Below are positions 11,131 through 23,432 of a stretch of DNA of 64,000 nt, piece after piece (within the stretch, counting starts at the first letter, position 1; the number at the start of each line of letters is the position of its first letter). This DNA is from Leucogyrophana mollusca. Lineage: Eukaryota > Basidiomycota > Agaricomycetes > Boletales. The translations under genes and the position numbers were made by a program. The stretch lies in assembly GCA_021014945.1 (NCBI GenBank), contig MU266336.1, positions 1 through 64,000 on the forward strand, in the 5' to 3' direction. A model generated the notes under the pieces. The model saw only the letters and a list, made by a program, of their open reading frames with translations, made no database searches and was not told the DNA's origin.

Positions 11131-12225
11131 CTCGATCCCAGCCATTTCAAACACCGCTGCGCTGCGTTATCAGCAACATCAGGAAGCACTCATAACACAC
11201 TCCCAGTTTGCCGCACGTCCCAAAACGCGGACTTTCTGGAAGTGTCGGACGGGTATGTACAGCGAGCGGACGGAATAGAATGGTGCTCATTTCCTCCAAA
11301 AATACGCAGATACAGAATCTGAACCCCCATATCAGCGCTGGCTTCGTTCTCTCCCGCCAAGTATCAAGAAATCAGCCTGGACGAAAGAGATACGATCCTT
11401 CTCGCTCTCCACCGACAGCGCAACACAAAATGGTGCATCCATCATAGCCTGTAACACCCCTGGTCGCACAGACGATGCTTGTTCAAAACGTTATCGCGAG
11501 GCTCTTGATCCGTCTCTCAAACGAGACGAGTAGATACCTGTGGCGGACGAACGCCCCATAAAATCGTATTCGAGGCTGGGCGGTCGTTCGGGCATCGTGG
11601 GCCAAGAGCTCCAGCGTACTTAGCGGCCCCGCACGCCGTAATAGGTGGGAGCTATCTCTTCCGTCTTGTCAGCCTGTGTTACGCGTGTTTACCGAAGCGC
11701 CTTGTTTTCCTTTCATCGCTCGAAATAAATGGCGACTCCTCGAACGCAAACGACCTTCTACAGCCTAAAGTCCCTACCAAGATCCCTCCCACATTTACCC
11801 AGATGTAAGAATTTTTCGCCCACTTTCCACTACTCGTCTTCCTCCCTTTGTTCTGCCCTCTCTCCTCCACCTTGTCAGCAGCACCAATGACAACAGCCGA
11901 GGAACGAATTTCAACAGCCACCTGTCAATGTGTCCTCTCAGAAGTAGAACCTCGTTTCACCCAGCGGCTCAATATATGGACTTCACTTCGATTACAGGCA
12001 TGATGGCGATTATACTGCCAATGCAGACCCCCACCATCCTGAAACATGCTTTGAACGCTGACAGTCGTTCTGTAGCGGTGTACGGGGACAGAGTCAGACG
12101 CCTTGACGGACTCCAGCGAAGTGTTCCCCACACCCGCATCTCGATACCGGTTCATTTCGCGTTAGTGCATGGGCCTGCTCCGCCCGCTGCCCTCGAAGTA
12201 TTATTCTACTTGACGACAAGAGCAT
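10573..12225. other. Intergenic, no firm gene
   Basis: Up to 11130 this is the end of duplicated segment 2. Beyond that are short frames only. A stretch around 11970-12055 reads in one frame as an Asp/His-rich peptide (DYRHDGDYTAN) that could belong to the decayed gene that follows, but I cannot connect it by introns. Confidence 0.4.
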
Positions 12226-13041
12226 ATGCACGCTGCACCCCAGAAACAGCAGAAGACAATGAACGCCCAGCACCAGGAAGCTTTGCAGCCCCAGCAATGC
12301 GTAATCAATGCCTCCCAGCAACTCTATGGCACGGGGCGGACGCTGTATACTATCAGGTACTGACCCCGCACGCTGAGTGCGCCTCTTGCGGGTGAAGTTC
12401 AGAGCAAGATCTGCGGCACAAGCTCGAGCAGGCTCTCACTCGCGGACACGAGCAACCCATTCGTCACGACCGCGAGCAAGGTCTCACACACGTGCACGGG
12501 CAAATTATTACGTCGCTGCAGCCCAGACTCAGCAGATGAATTGCCCCGCACCGCAAGCCCATACTTTCGTGTACGATGTACCGCAACACAAGGAACACGA
12601 CCATTACGCAGCCTAACTTTTGCTTTTTTCTCCGCCGTCATACGTGTCCTGAACGTCCCCAATTTCCAGCCTGTCCTCCACGGAGTGTTATCTGCCTCTG
12701 CCACCACCCCCACCCACGCCCTCCAGCGAACCCGCTCCTATACCGTCCAGCAAGCCTGATATTAACAGCAATAGCGGATACATTCCCCCTCTACCTTCTC
12801 GTACTCCTGCATCTGCGCAACCCCAGCCTTCGCTCCACCAACCACAATCCCGCCCCCAGCATCGACCACAACCACAGTTCGTTCCAGTGACATATATGGA
12901 CGCTCGCGAACAGCGGTCACGTCGTTCGGCCACGCTCTCGATGTACTCTCGCAAGTCTACATTCCTTCAAGTAATGGGGAAAGCCTCGCCGTTTTGGCCC
13001 AAGCTATGCAAAGGGCGTGTGGGCCAACGGTGGTTTGGTTG
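12226..13041 (+). pseudogene. Decayed Gln/Pro-rich coding region
   Basis: A Gln-rich exon (12226-12356, MHAAPQKQQKTM...) can be joined through a 41 nt intron to 12398 onward (SEQDLRHKLEQAL...). Near 12508 the coding signal slips one frame to YYVAAAQTQQMNCPAP. From about 12690 a third frame encodes a Pro-rich stretch followed by a basic ending (YSRKSTF...) that stops at about 13041. Composition is clearly protein-like and low-complexity, but the frame changes mean it is broken, or the exon model is wrong. No domain is recognised; low-complexity Gln/Pro regions are typical of regulatory proteins, which is only a guess here. Confidence 0.4.
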
Positions 13042-14042
13042 AACGCACGTGTTCGTAGTATGTATGCATAGATGAATAGTGTGTCAAGGCTATCATGGGG
13101 CTGCTGATAGGCATCCGCATGGGTATGGGTAACGTGTGTGGGTGGCGGGTATGGGTACAGGTAAGCCCACCACCACCCGTCCAGGTATTGGCTTCAAAAT
13201 TAGGCTCGAACCGGCAAAATGCCGTCCTCAAGGTGAGTTATTTGTAACAATTCTCGCTCACATCTCCACATCTCCCTTGCACCCGATACTGCTGAGTTGG
13301 GTACCGAAGTCGGCCGATCGCGCCGGCGCACAAGCACATTTGGAGTTGTGTATCCCCCCGGAGCTGAAGTATGGGCTGCATGTGATGATGATGCGACATG
13401 GCCGGGTCTGTAAGTGTGTAAGAAGGACGGCAAGGGTTCGTGTGTCCTGACGACGTGGGTGAGGGAGAACGGTGTGAAAGGCGGGGAGGTGGAGAGCGAG
13501 GGGGAGCACGATCCCATGGACCCACCGAAGATGGAGGCAGATGCTGCGTTGACGAAGAGGCAGACGCGAACAAGAAAGATGATCAAACAGTAGCACGAGG
13601 GAACTTGTTTCTTCACTTTATGTTCTATTGCCAGTGATACACCATACGCACACTCTTATACTCACATCTCTACTGCCATTATTTTTAGATTATTAACTCT
13701 TCGATATACGCCTTGCTTCCCGACAGAGTACGGACATCCCCACCGCTTAATGTGTGACTTCATCCGTCTTCGATTGACCCTCATGCCACACACAGTTCCG
13801 CTTTGCGCCCATACTGGTCCAAAGCTTGGCGAGGGCCTGAGGATGGTGAACAGGGGTTCAGGCCCACGGGATAAAAGCATCGCGCCCGTATCAAACCATC
13901 TGACAATCCTACTAACTTAACACCCTCAGATATAGTGATCAGTTAATGAACAACTGGAAACGCACCAGTTTGTTATCCACGTATCCAAGTTATCCTCAAG
14001 ACGGACACCCTTCCCGAGCCGCGAGGCACCAACTGAAGATCA
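13042..14042. other. Intergenic; possible coding remnant near 13200-13600
   Basis: Two plus-strand frames (13136-13450, and 13397-13593 in another frame, the latter ending in a charged basic tail) have some protein-like composition but do not join cleanly. Nothing is recognised in 13640-14042. Confidence 0.35.
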
Positions 14043-14876
14043 TCAAACATCTCCCATTGATATCCTCCTGCGCTTCGACGCTCGAATATCGTCCACCCAC
14101 CCAGCTACCCACCGTCTTCTCTCCGCATTCCACTCCACGCCTGGCGCATCTACCTCGTCATCTCCCTGCATTGCTGCGTTCTCATTCCGGCCAAAGTTGG
14201 TGATTGGTCGATCTCCTGCGTTGGGACCAGCTTCGGGAAGAGCAAACACATCGCCGCGTCCAGGCCCGCTCTCCTGGACTCCCGTCTTACGAAGTCTCTG
14301 ATCCGGGTTCGTCTCTCGTTTCAAGAGCTTTCCGGCGTCGCTGTCCGGTGGCTCATCACCTTCGCGTCCCTCATCTCGCTGTCGCTTCCCTAGCGAGCCC
14401 ACTTTGCGCTGCACCTGACGCTCCGCAGCGTCTCTTTCTGCGGCCATGTGCTGTTGAACAACATCTATCCATGTCGCAATCCTTTGGTATCGTTCCGCAT
14501 CGGTTTGCACTCCTAAATCGTAGAGGGCATCGTCCCATGTTTCTCCCTCAAGAACCTCATCCTCGTGTGCTCTTTCCGCCTCTAGTGCGTCAACGCATAC
14601 AGCTAACTGCCGAGTATATGCGAGATGCATGGCAAACAACAAGGAGGAGTCGGTAGTTGTGGTGTCAGACCAACCTGAGAGAGTACTGAACGTAGTGGAC
14701 GTAGTCGTCGTCGTATCCGACGAGTCGCTATCATCGAGCACTTTGCGGGCATAAATAAGAGCAAGAATATTTGAATGTATAGCGAGAAGGTCTCTGAACC
14801 GCTGCAATTCGTCCTCGCCTTCTGAGCCTTCTAGATCGCTGCCTTGCCTAGTAAACGTGTCCATGTCGCCCCGCAC
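14043..14876 (-). CDS. Acidic hypothetical protein with C-terminal basic NLS-like motif
   Basis: Uninterrupted 277-codon frame; a second Met four codons in could also be the start. The N-terminal part is acidic (DLEGSEGEDEL), followed by a helical LLAIHSNILALIYARKVL segment, a Ser/Thr-rich linker with runs of Thr, a second helical stretch rich in Ala/Glu (about 90-160), and a charged, disordered-looking C-terminal half ending in ASKRRRISM, which resembles a nuclear localisation signal. No family is recognised. Composition and length on this strand are clearly coding-like, while the opposite strand gives only a 150-codon shadow. Function unknown; nuclear location is inferred only from the basic motif. 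Confidence 0.75.
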   Translation of the reverse strand: MRGDMDTFTRQGSDLEGSEGEDELQRFRDLLAIHSNILALIYARKVLDDSDSSDTTTTTSTTFSTLSGWSDTTTTDSSLLFAMHLAYTRQLAVCVDALEAERAHEDEVLEGETWDDALYDLGVQTDAERYQRIATWIDVVQQHMAAERDAAERQVQRKVGSLGKRQRDEGREGDEPPDSDAGKLLKRETNPDQRLRKTGVQESGPGRGDVFALPEAGPNAGDRPITNFGRNENAAMQGDDEVDAPGVEWNAERRRWVAGWVDDIRASKRRRISMGDV

Positions 14877-15761
14877 GACAGGGTGTTTGAACAGGGAAAA
14901 CGTGCCAACACAAACCGGTACCCGAAAAATTGAATGAGTCTAGGAAAATCAGTGCAGCATGAAAGTTAAAAGTTGTGCATACTGAGTATCATGCCAATCC
15001 GATGGCGAGAGGGAGAACTCGGGAAATCCCGGATGCATGTTGGTGGGTTGACTTTGTCTGCTTGATGCTGGCACCGGCCGCGCCGCCTTCGACGGTAGAC
15101 ACCCTTTCCTCGACATTTTCTGTCGGGGTTTCTCATCCATAGACCTGTAGGTGCTGGGGGCTGGGCAGCCAACCTTCAAAGCCACAATGCGCTGGATGGG
15201 CTTTCATCAGTCTTACCCGGTTATATTCGAGACTCGGCGCCGATTTCAGACAACACCATCCTATCAAAGGATCAAAAATAACTACGAACGTTCAAGGGTT
15301 CCAGTGCTTAGTTCCCGCCCCTCTGATTTCTCGCGGGAGTGTGTGAGCTTGCGACTGTTCCAAATTCCTCGCACGTCGCATCATCTTTTTGATGTCTGTG
15401 CAATGTATTGCCCGTGATGATTTGGTAGTCTGGTCAACTGGATGGCGGCATCACTGATGCCGACACCATACCCTTGAGATGCCCCCGGCCGGTATATTCT
15501 CTCGTCACCTTTCAAGACCACAAAAGGGAGAATGTATGGCCTTTCTGTGTGCATTTCCGCTCACTCGAATTGCTTGACCCAATGGCCTCCGTTTTATCAG
15601 GTAGCATGCTCTTGACGGGCGACGGGTGAATGCATACAGTTCGGGGTGTTATTGATTGCTAACTCACCCCTTTGGCACCAATATAGCACTGGGGCCCTTG
15701 TAAGGCCTCACCGGTGACATTGTATAAGAGCCCACCTCTCATATATATATATATATAGGTC
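14877..15761. other. Intergenic
   Basis: No gene supported. A minus-strand frame at 14949-15185 (78 codons) has no motif. The stretch ends with a short AT microsatellite just before the first recognisable exon of the DUF6534-like gene. Confidence 0.4.
15740..15757. repeat. (AT)n microsatellite
   Basis: About nine AT dinucleotides in a row. It lies exactly where the upstream exon boundary of the adjacent membrane-protein gene would be expected, so it may have disturbed that gene's 5' end. Confidence 0.9.
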
Positions 15762-15788
15762 ATTGGCTACACCCTCTCATTCGTCCTC

Positions 15789-17183
15789 ATGGGATTTCTC
15801 ACTTTGCAAACTTGTGTGTCCCCTATTGTTCGCAGTTTTCAGAGGCTAACGCATTTTCCTTCAAAGACATCTACTTTACACGGTATTCCACAGACCGGAA
15901 AGAGCTGCGAGCCTACGGTAATTCCCCTATCTCCAGACAGTGATGGTCGGTCTAATGAAATGTTTCGAAGTGTGCCTCCTGTTTTTCACCGAATTACTCA
16001 TAAGTATCTTCACTTTTCACGGGTTTTGGATTGGAGCAACGAGTGGAAACCTTTTATTTATTATTAACGATACCAATGACATCTCGGTGGCGAATGGGAA
16101 CTACTACACAGATAGTAATAGTCCCGCCATATTATGGTCACTTCAAGCATTAGCGTGTTTGACCGGTTTTGGTGAGCTCACCCGATTGACTTTTTGGCGC
16201 CCTGCTTGATGCTCATAAAATACAGTATCATTTATCACGCACGGGTTCTTCTGCTGGAGAATGTGGAGCTTGACACAGTCTCTTCCGCTACCTGCATTTG
16301 TCATGATGGTTCGTCAGCAAGTTCTATAGAGCACCTGCTTCGCGCAGCGCTAAGGCACTCCCAAGGCCTCCCTTCTGCAGTTTAGTATGGTCTCATATGG
16401 GGGTATCCAGGCACGTCACGATTTTGTTGCAGAACCATATACACATGTAATGGACGCCAACACGTCAATAGTATGGTCTCTCCCCAAGCATCTACAGCTA
16501 TGACCAAAACACCGCCACAATGGAAGTTTTCACCCCAGTATGTGTTCGATGGCGAAATAGACCTCAGCCTTACCGCTGAATACAGGTCTGGCTTTGTGGA
16601 AGCTTGCTGTGTGATACGATCATTACTGTCTACATGACAGCCGTCGTACGTGGGTATTTCCATACTCTCTGGCACGAAATTCATGACCCTTTTCGTTAGC
16701 TTCGTCGGGAGGGCGCTAAGTCGCCTTTTCAAGACACAAAATCCTTGACCGCAAAACTCGTAAGGCTTACTATCGAAACGGGGCTCGTCACCACCGTGGC
16801 TGCGGTGGTGGAGCTCATCCTAGCAACAGCCCTGCGCGAAACAGTGTGGCATCTCGCAGTGTGATTCTCTTTCACCCTCTCCTTGTTTTTGCCATGCCTC
16901 ATGCTCATTTTATTCTCACAGGTTCTACATGATATCAAAACTGTGAGCAGCGTCTAGTGACTGCAGCGGGTTATTCACCGATAGAACAAACAGTTACGCT
17001 AACTGTGTATTGGCAAATCTGAACGCTAGACAAGGCCTTCGGCTCGAACATATTTCACAGTCACTCGTATTCGCAAATAAGTCGCAAGCAAACTCAGGAT
17101 TGCAACCGAGCGCGAATCAGCAGCTGAAGGCCGCACGGATATTTCAGAATGTCGAAAGCGATGTAGAGACTAACAATTGCTAG
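15789..17183 (+). CDS. DUF6534-like multi-pass membrane protein (5' end uncertain)
   Basis: Pieces recognisable by family and by match to the minus-strand paralogue at 17514-19227: IGYTLSFVLMGFLTLQ (frame continues upstream of the 15789 ATG to about 15762), then FTRYSTDRKELRAY, a hydrophobic segment LLISIFTFHGFW, WSLQALACLTG, and the diagnostic DUF6534 block LTIETGLVTTVAAVVEL (about 16770) followed by FYMISKL and NSYANCVLANLNAR. In the 3' half the introns are consistent (donor after 16860 region, acceptor before FYMISKL, next acceptor before the TNSYAN exon), with the stop at 17181-17183. In the 5' half one expected intron would be only about 23 nt, so that part may be decayed. This is the seven-helix, plasma-membrane-type family expanded in Agaricomycetes, with no known ligand. 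Confidence 0.6.
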
Positions 17184-17513
17184 GTAATTCCAGCTATCTC
17201 TTTCGTCCACGTGACCCTATCTCATTTTTACTTCACGGCAAGAGCTCTCACACGAAAAGCCGTCGTTCGCTGAACCTTGAGTGGCCATTCGCCGACATGG
17301 TTCATTATCGAAATTACATTTTTCTTGGCGTATTTATATTGTCTATTTCTTGCCAAACGTTTAGAGTTGGTAGCTCACTCCCCAAGGTCTTCCCATCATC
17401 CCCTTTCGACACTGCGTGCAGCCTCAGTTAATCCTGCCCGACACTCAGCACCCCGCATGAGCCCGTTCGCAAGTCTGCATCAACGAGTCACGTGTGTTAT
17501 GAGCTCGCGTCGC

Positions 17514-19227
17514 TTATGGATAAACCCAACGAACTCCCCTCTTCTCGACCCTGTGAGACCAGGTTAGTGTCAGTCTCCGGGTTCCCGAGAGCCTTGACCT
17601 GAAGCAGCTCAATTTGAGCGACCTGCTCGGAGTGGATAGGAAGCTAGTGCCAACCTGCAGGAGATCCATGTCGAATCCATGTTCTGGGTCGTCCGACATC
17701 TTCGACATTCTCGCCAAAGCACGTCTGCGTAGAACATGATCAATCCGGACTTCTGCATCAGTCAGACTGGTGTCGCCGGGCCTGAAGAGGGCGGTCGAGA
17801 CTTGGATTGATTGTACGCTATCGTCGGGAAGGGTGAGCCGGGCATTCAGTGTGGCCATCAGACAGTTCGCATAGCTTTGAGACGCGTTGTTAATATACAT
17901 ATTTCTCAAAGAAACTGGACCAAATACAGTTTTGACAACGAGTAGAATCTGTGCACGGGATAAGTCAGGCGACACCACAAAAATAGCACTCGATGCACGC
18001 ACACAGCAAGGTGTGCTATAGGGTTGAGGAACACCGCCATGAGGAGTTCCAGTAAAGTCGCTACCGCGGTGACCATTCCAGTCTCAATGGTCAATTTGAT
18101 GAGTTTAGTGATCAGAGATTTCGTGTTCTGGAAGTTAGTTCGTGAGTTTTGTTGGAATAACTGCATGGCGTTGATATCAGCGTTCTAGCGGACCCGAATT
18201 TGATGACAAGTGCCAACCAGTCGGGTGGTTTGGATAGTGATAACGATATCACAGACTAGACTACCACCCAGCCATATCTACAAAAGACAGCTGGGCTGAG
18301 TGGAGCCCAACGCTTTCGGTGATCTCGGACTCACATAGTCCACGTAATTGTCCTTGATCCCACCCAGGAAGCTGACCTGGCCGAAAGTACGGAATTTTCA
18401 GCAAGATTATTATATGAGCAGGAGGACCCGTCTAACCCCGCGCCACCGGCCAGTGACAGGGATCCCTCGCTTTTTGATGCTCTCGGTTATGGATATCATG
18501 GCACTGGCGCTGCCAAAAGTTATCATGACGCATTGAGACAGCGATATCTGCGAAAATCAAATGGTTTCCTGAGACCAAGAAAATCTGGAACTCACCGTCA
18601 TGACTGCGATGGGCACAATGGCAGATTTACCGATAATCCATAACCGCCAGCAAAAAAAACCGTGTACTAATGATGATGCTATTTGGTTGAAGGGAGCGTT
18701 TATGTATGCGGAAAGGGTGCAATCAGAAACAAAGGCTCACTGAGTCCCGTAAGTGCCGCGAGCGCCACGAATGACCACATAGGCAGTATACCCGTATTGA
18801 AGAGGAGGTGGTCACTTAGTCCGTATCGATGGTATTCGACTACGGACTGTAGACCGGTAGGAACGCAGGAGAGACAGTGCATGTTGGAACCTTGCCAAAG
18901 TCCGTATATCGCAAAAATACAGCTCAAAATCTCTAAGAGTGCAATGGTCCACACTGCCGTTGATATCAATGCCGAGACGGGGGCGGTGTGCTCGAATCGC
19001 TCACCGAATACCCTCAACTGCGGTGGATCTCGAGTAAACCTCGCGTGATATATGACTATGGCGATATTATTCAGGATATGAAAATAATGCGCGTTAGTCG
19101 TATCAGACTCACATATCTGGACAACGAGGACTCCGAAAAGTGCAAAGCTGATCACGTATCCCAATGCCTGTTGGGGACCGTTAGTCAACACCACAAGAGC
19201 TAATCCGGTCTCATACAATAGGTGCAT
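17514..19227 (-). CDS. DUF6534-like multi-pass membrane protein
   Basis: Starts at the ATG at 19227 (MHLLYETG...). Exon 1 ends at 19113; removing 56 nt joins VVQI to FIYHARFTRDPPQLRVF, and a second intron (donor at about 19004) joins to VWTIALLEILSCIFAIYGLW. Further pieces are FVALAALTGLSE, FFCWRLWIIGKSAIVPIAVM, then LIKLTIETGMVTAVATLLEL, FYSLSKLY and SYANCLMATLNARL, the signature of DUF6534. About seven hydrophobic helices are expected. The C-terminal tail is hydrophilic and probably cytosolic, ending at 17514. Function of the family is unknown; receptor-like topology is suggestive only. It is convergent with, and paralogous to, the plus-strand gene at 15789-17183. Confidence 0.75.
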
Positions 19228-20354
19228 CCCTAAATGCGTAAGCCACCACTAAGCATTTGCGGTGGTCGCGCTAACTCGTACACCGATGACTCACGAGAAG
19301 GTTGCAACGGCAATGAGACGTGCTCCAGATTGTAGCATACCGACTCTGCAGAACAAATTGATGAGCCTGTCTCAGTACATAACGCAAACTAGCCTTGGAA
19401 TAGGGAACTGTTCCCAGTTGTTGTCCGACATAATGTTAAGCTATGACTGGACACTACCTCCCTCTTTTATACCTCGCTGGGGATGTCCGTGTGTAAACTG
19501 AGCGGCCGTGATCGGTTGCGCGATAGTGATGCTGTTCGTCTTTGAAATGAAGCGACGGTCTACTATTTTTATACAGTTGCGAGGCATAGTTATAGAACGA
19601 ATCACAACACTGTACCTCAATGCTCTGAAATATACAAGGTGTGTTTTGGGGGAATCGGGAATAGTGTTGTGCTGTAGACCACGAATAGAGATCTGGCAAT
19701 GTTGAGGGAACCAATCCACACATCCCCCTTTGCTCGTATCTCCCGTGCTGTGGGCGAGACTGGACAGATCCTGAGTCCTAGTCATCGCCTTCCCAAGAAT
19801 AATTTACTTATCCTGTAGAAGCTGTCGTCAACAAGACTATCAGTTGCCGATGTAGCACTTCGTTTGCTAACACACGAAGACAGCGATGAGCCTTTGGCGA
19901 GTCGGAGGCGTGACCACGGCGCAGGCGCGGAGGGAATCAGAGGAAAAGGCTTCCCGCAACCCTACCGGTCAGCTCTAATCAATTGAAGTCTGAACATGTT
20001 GTGGCGGAAAGAGCTTGTGCATCATCTTCAGTACTTGTCTAGCTCGTACGGTAATCTCCCCTAGCGTCGAGTACTCGAGTACGCTCATCGGCCACAATCG
20101 GGTGGAAGAATCATCACTGGTGAATAGTTGGTGATAGCCCTGCCTCAAGCCTGCACCTACCCCAATAAAAACGGTGGTTGAACTTGTTGGAAACTAACTT
20201 GATAATTTATCAGACACAATGTGCAGTGCTCCTAGTCGTACCTTAACACACCAAACCCTCAAAGGCCTCAACACCGTCACTCCCGAGAGCCGTGGGTTTC
20301 ACCCTTGCCGGGGCTGGGAGGCCAAAGTGTGAGGGCTTTACCCCATGAACAGAT
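19228..20354. other. Intergenic between the membrane-protein gene and BUB3
   Basis: Short frames only (for example 19441-19785 on the minus strand, 114 codons, no motif). I cannot exclude an upstream exon of the DUF6534-like gene in the first few hundred bases. Nothing else is recognised. Confidence 0.4.
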
Positions 20355-21689
20355 TTATTTCACACCCCTCACCTTCACCTCATCCCCCGTCTTCTTCACA
20401 AATACAGTGGGCCTCTCCGCGCTCTTCGCGCCTTCCTCGCCGTCATCCCACGTATAACTCACGCCCACTGCGAGTCGCGTTCCGTCGCAGTTGAACGCGA
20501 TCGACGGGATTGGGGCGGCATATTTTGGGTATTGTCGGAGCCGCTTCTTCACTTTGTGATCCCAGATGGAAACGGTGCCATCAGAGCCTGCGGAGGCGAA
20601 CGTATTGTGCCTGTATGATTTGGGTTGTACCGCGAAGGACGCATGTTCAATTAGAACCCATGGCCAGAGTTTACTAGGGTAAAAATTACTTACACTGGGT
20701 GGAAGGCGAGAGCGTTGACTGGCCAGACGTGGTCGACCTCTTCGACAGTCTGACGATGGCATTTGAATGCGTATTTCTTCTCCTGCGCCTCTGGGCTCGG
20801 ATCAAAGTATTCCACCCCTATACGCCCCTCAACCGAGCCAATAGCATAACCTGTTTTCAAGTCAGCTAGGGAGAGGATTACATTGAAATTGTGCCCACCC
20901 TGTCCATCGGCCATGCATGCCAAGCTCCGTGTCATATACTTCAGACTGCTCTCCCGCTGCTGCGCAGGCATATCCATCTTCCTCACGTCGTATATGTGGA
21001 ACAGCCGGCTTGCCATCGCGACGACGAGAGTGTTATTCACGAGGTCAGTATGGTATACCCGTTCCGGGAGTGTGTGCGTAGATTGTTCGGCGGTGGATGC
21101 GCGCGGATCCCAGAAGCGAAGTGTTTGGTCCCAGGAGCCAGTGACTAACGTATCTGTGGTATAAACACGTGAAGATGCGCAATAGCCCGTGAAAATGAGA
21201 CTGACGCACTGAGTTCGCGCGAGTAATTCATGCTAGATACCGAATTAGAGTGCTGGCCGAGGTGAGTGACTTTTTCCGATGCGAGGTCAAGCCTGTAGGG
21301 TAGATATTAATGAGTGGCTCCGAGATCAACACGACAGCTATGTTACGCACTCCCGCACGCCCGTGTCGAGCCCACCGCTATATGCATGTGTATCGTCCGA
21401 AAAGCAACAAGTCAGAACGGCTGCCCGATGGTCGAATTTTGCTTTTTGTTCGTTGGTGGCAACGTCGTAGAATCTGACAGTCTGTCGCGTAGGTGAGCTG
21501 GTGTGCGAGATATTGAGTAGAAACCGACGTACAGTATCCCATGCTGATACAAGCAGCTGGTCAGGATTTGTTGGAGAAAAGCGGACTTGGGAGACGCTAT
21601 CAAATGGAGGAGACGAGAGTTCAGTTTGATCTGTGAGAGTGGCGTTATAATAAGTATTCACAGACGTGAATGAAAATCTTACCAGCCAT
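20355..21689 (-). CDS. BUB3: Spindle-assembly checkpoint WD40 protein Bub3
   Basis: A seven-codon-scale first exon (21689-21683, ATGGCTG) splices to exon 2 (21630-21533), giving MADQTELSSPPFDSVSQVRF and ending SAWDT. Exon 3 from 21481 continues TVRFYDVATNEQ, and a GA|G junction gives REL-DLASEK. Later exons carry VTGSWDQTLRFWDPR, the Bub3 hallmark RESSLKYMTR, EGRIGVEYFDPSPE, KKYAFKCHR, FASAGSDGTVSIWD and the C-terminal repeat ending at 20355. The order of blades and the RESSLKY motif separate Bub3 from the related mRNA-export factor Rae1/Gle2. Bub3 is a WD40 propeller that recruits Bub1 and Mad3/BubR1 to phosphorylated kinetochores and is part of the mitotic checkpoint complex. Many short introns are typical of basidiomycetes. 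No defects were seen. Confidence 0.92.
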
Positions 21690-22640
21690 GATACAATAGT
21701 TACAGCAAGATAGCAAGGAATGACCAACGCGAGGTTGGGGACTAACAACGTCAATAATAGAGAGCGGAAAACCACACCACGCGGCTCCGGCAGGACTCAG
21801 AGTGCGCCGGATGCAATTGGAGCTCCAAAGTCGACGACCTACTTTCGTGGTTTGTTCAAACTTCTTACATTCATACTTTATGACAGATCGATTCTCGAGA
21901 GCTACTTAAACCTACTGGTTGCCATTTCGAAAACGAGTCCATCCGACGTCTTCAAAGAGCCTTTGGCGGGAAATTTAACCCTCGACCGCTAGCAGTGAGG
22001 CAGGCCAACGGGTCAATATATACGAGTTCGAATGTGCTCTATTGACGATTGAAGCTTCGGCGCTTGGACCAGTATCTTTCCTTCTCTTTCCTGCATAGGG
22101 ATCTCTGGAAGACTACAGGACGGATTCACAGGCCAGCGGGTGCGGAATATCAACCGAAGAGCTTCGTATTAATGATAACTCAGACCTCTGTGTGTGACCT
22201 ACAGATACGAACGACTGGGCTACTTTCCAAGCATATGCATCCCGCGTCCGATTCATGCATTCCATCCCGCCCATATCGATGACAGTGTGTTCCCCGCACT
22301 GGGTTTGGTTCCAGCTCACATTCTTGTCCTAATTTGCAAGGTTTTCGGTGGGGGAGAGGGGTAGAGCCTGCAACAATTTCCTTCGCATCCTACTTGGATC
22401 CAAAATAACTGCTTTGACTCTACGGTGATGGCGGTAGGTATTTACGGTCCCCCCGCTGCCAGCTGTGCCTGCGCATATAAAATTGAGCATATTACCCGGC
22501 TCGAGGTATCAAAATTAAAGCAAGTCAGCCCTAGACGCCCTCGCGATCTCGGATATCCCGCGCGATCTACCAAACCATCGGCCATCCCATTGTCAAGGAT
22601 TCCCTGAGCCTTGGTGCAGGTCGTCCAGCTACTTCTAGTA
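21690..22640. other. Intergenic
   Basis: Only short overlapping frames (21720-21992, 22049-22282). No domain or repeat recognised. Serves as the upstream region of BUB3. Confidence 0.4.
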
Positions 22641-23432
22641 TAGTCGCTGAGAATTGCGGTCACGTCACAAACTTCGTACGAATTCATCACACAGGCTGCC
22701 TCCCCGATATTTCCCAGTTTGCGTAGCCTTAGGATCAAGTCGAATGGCCCGAGTGATTGCTTGGGCTTCTTTGACTCTATCTCCGATCCCCTCATGGCAA
22801 CCATCCTCGTGCTACATAGAAACTACAACAGCCATGTTATAGGCCTTGGCAGCCTATTCGTCGCATTATCTGTCAAATGCGCACCACCACACCTCTCCTG
22901 CGTCAAGTTCATTGAGTACGACGACCACGCGGAGTACTATCGCGAAAACTCGGAGGGGCTATATCCGCTGTTCGCTTTCCCTGATCTCACCACCCTCGCA
23001 TTAAAATTTACTATCACGATTTGGTTGGACGATAATGCCCTGAAAGAGATGACAAAAAGTTTGGCCACAAAAACGTGATAGTACCAGAACTGATGGTCGG
23101 GGGAAGGGGTCCGGGATCATATTCGGAGGCCATCTTTCACTCCTGCAGTTGTGTCATGATCTCACGACACTAGGCATTGTCATCGATGCCACCGTTATCG
23201 ACCGCGCTGGTTCACACCTGAAGATAAGGTGCAGAATACGCTGATACACACGATTAAAGTGGAAAATTCTGTTGTCAAGCAACCGGTATATGTCGCTTCT
23301 ATCTTGTCAACCGTTCTGCTGCGCCTCTTGTCGATTGAGACAGGGGAGTTGGGTCTCGAAGAGGCGAAATACCACAGGGGATGGGAAAAATCTAAACGAT
23401 CATTAGAATCGCCTTCGTTGGCGAGCAAGTAG
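22640..23432 (+). pseudogene. F-box/LRR-type protein relic
   Basis: The 22719-23078 frame holds leucine-rich segments of the kind seen in Agaricomycete F-box-associated LRR proteins, with FPDLTTLALKF and LDDNALKEMTK. Directly after an AAAA run near 23050 the expected continuation (VWPQ..., then GGHLSLLQLCHDLTTLGIVI) is in a different frame. A third frame from 23229 encodes a further typical C-terminal segment (VASILSTVLLRLLSIE). At least two frameshifts therefore break the gene. No F-box is visible upstream. Intact relatives would be substrate adaptors of SCF ubiquitin ligases, but this copy is probably dead. Confidence 0.6.

Noticed and set aside
13136..13450. Possible FKBP remnant (IPPELKYG-like segment)
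   Set aside because: Only an eight-residue match to the FKBP IPPELGYG motif. The rest of the frame does not follow the family, and a competing frame is equally protein-like.
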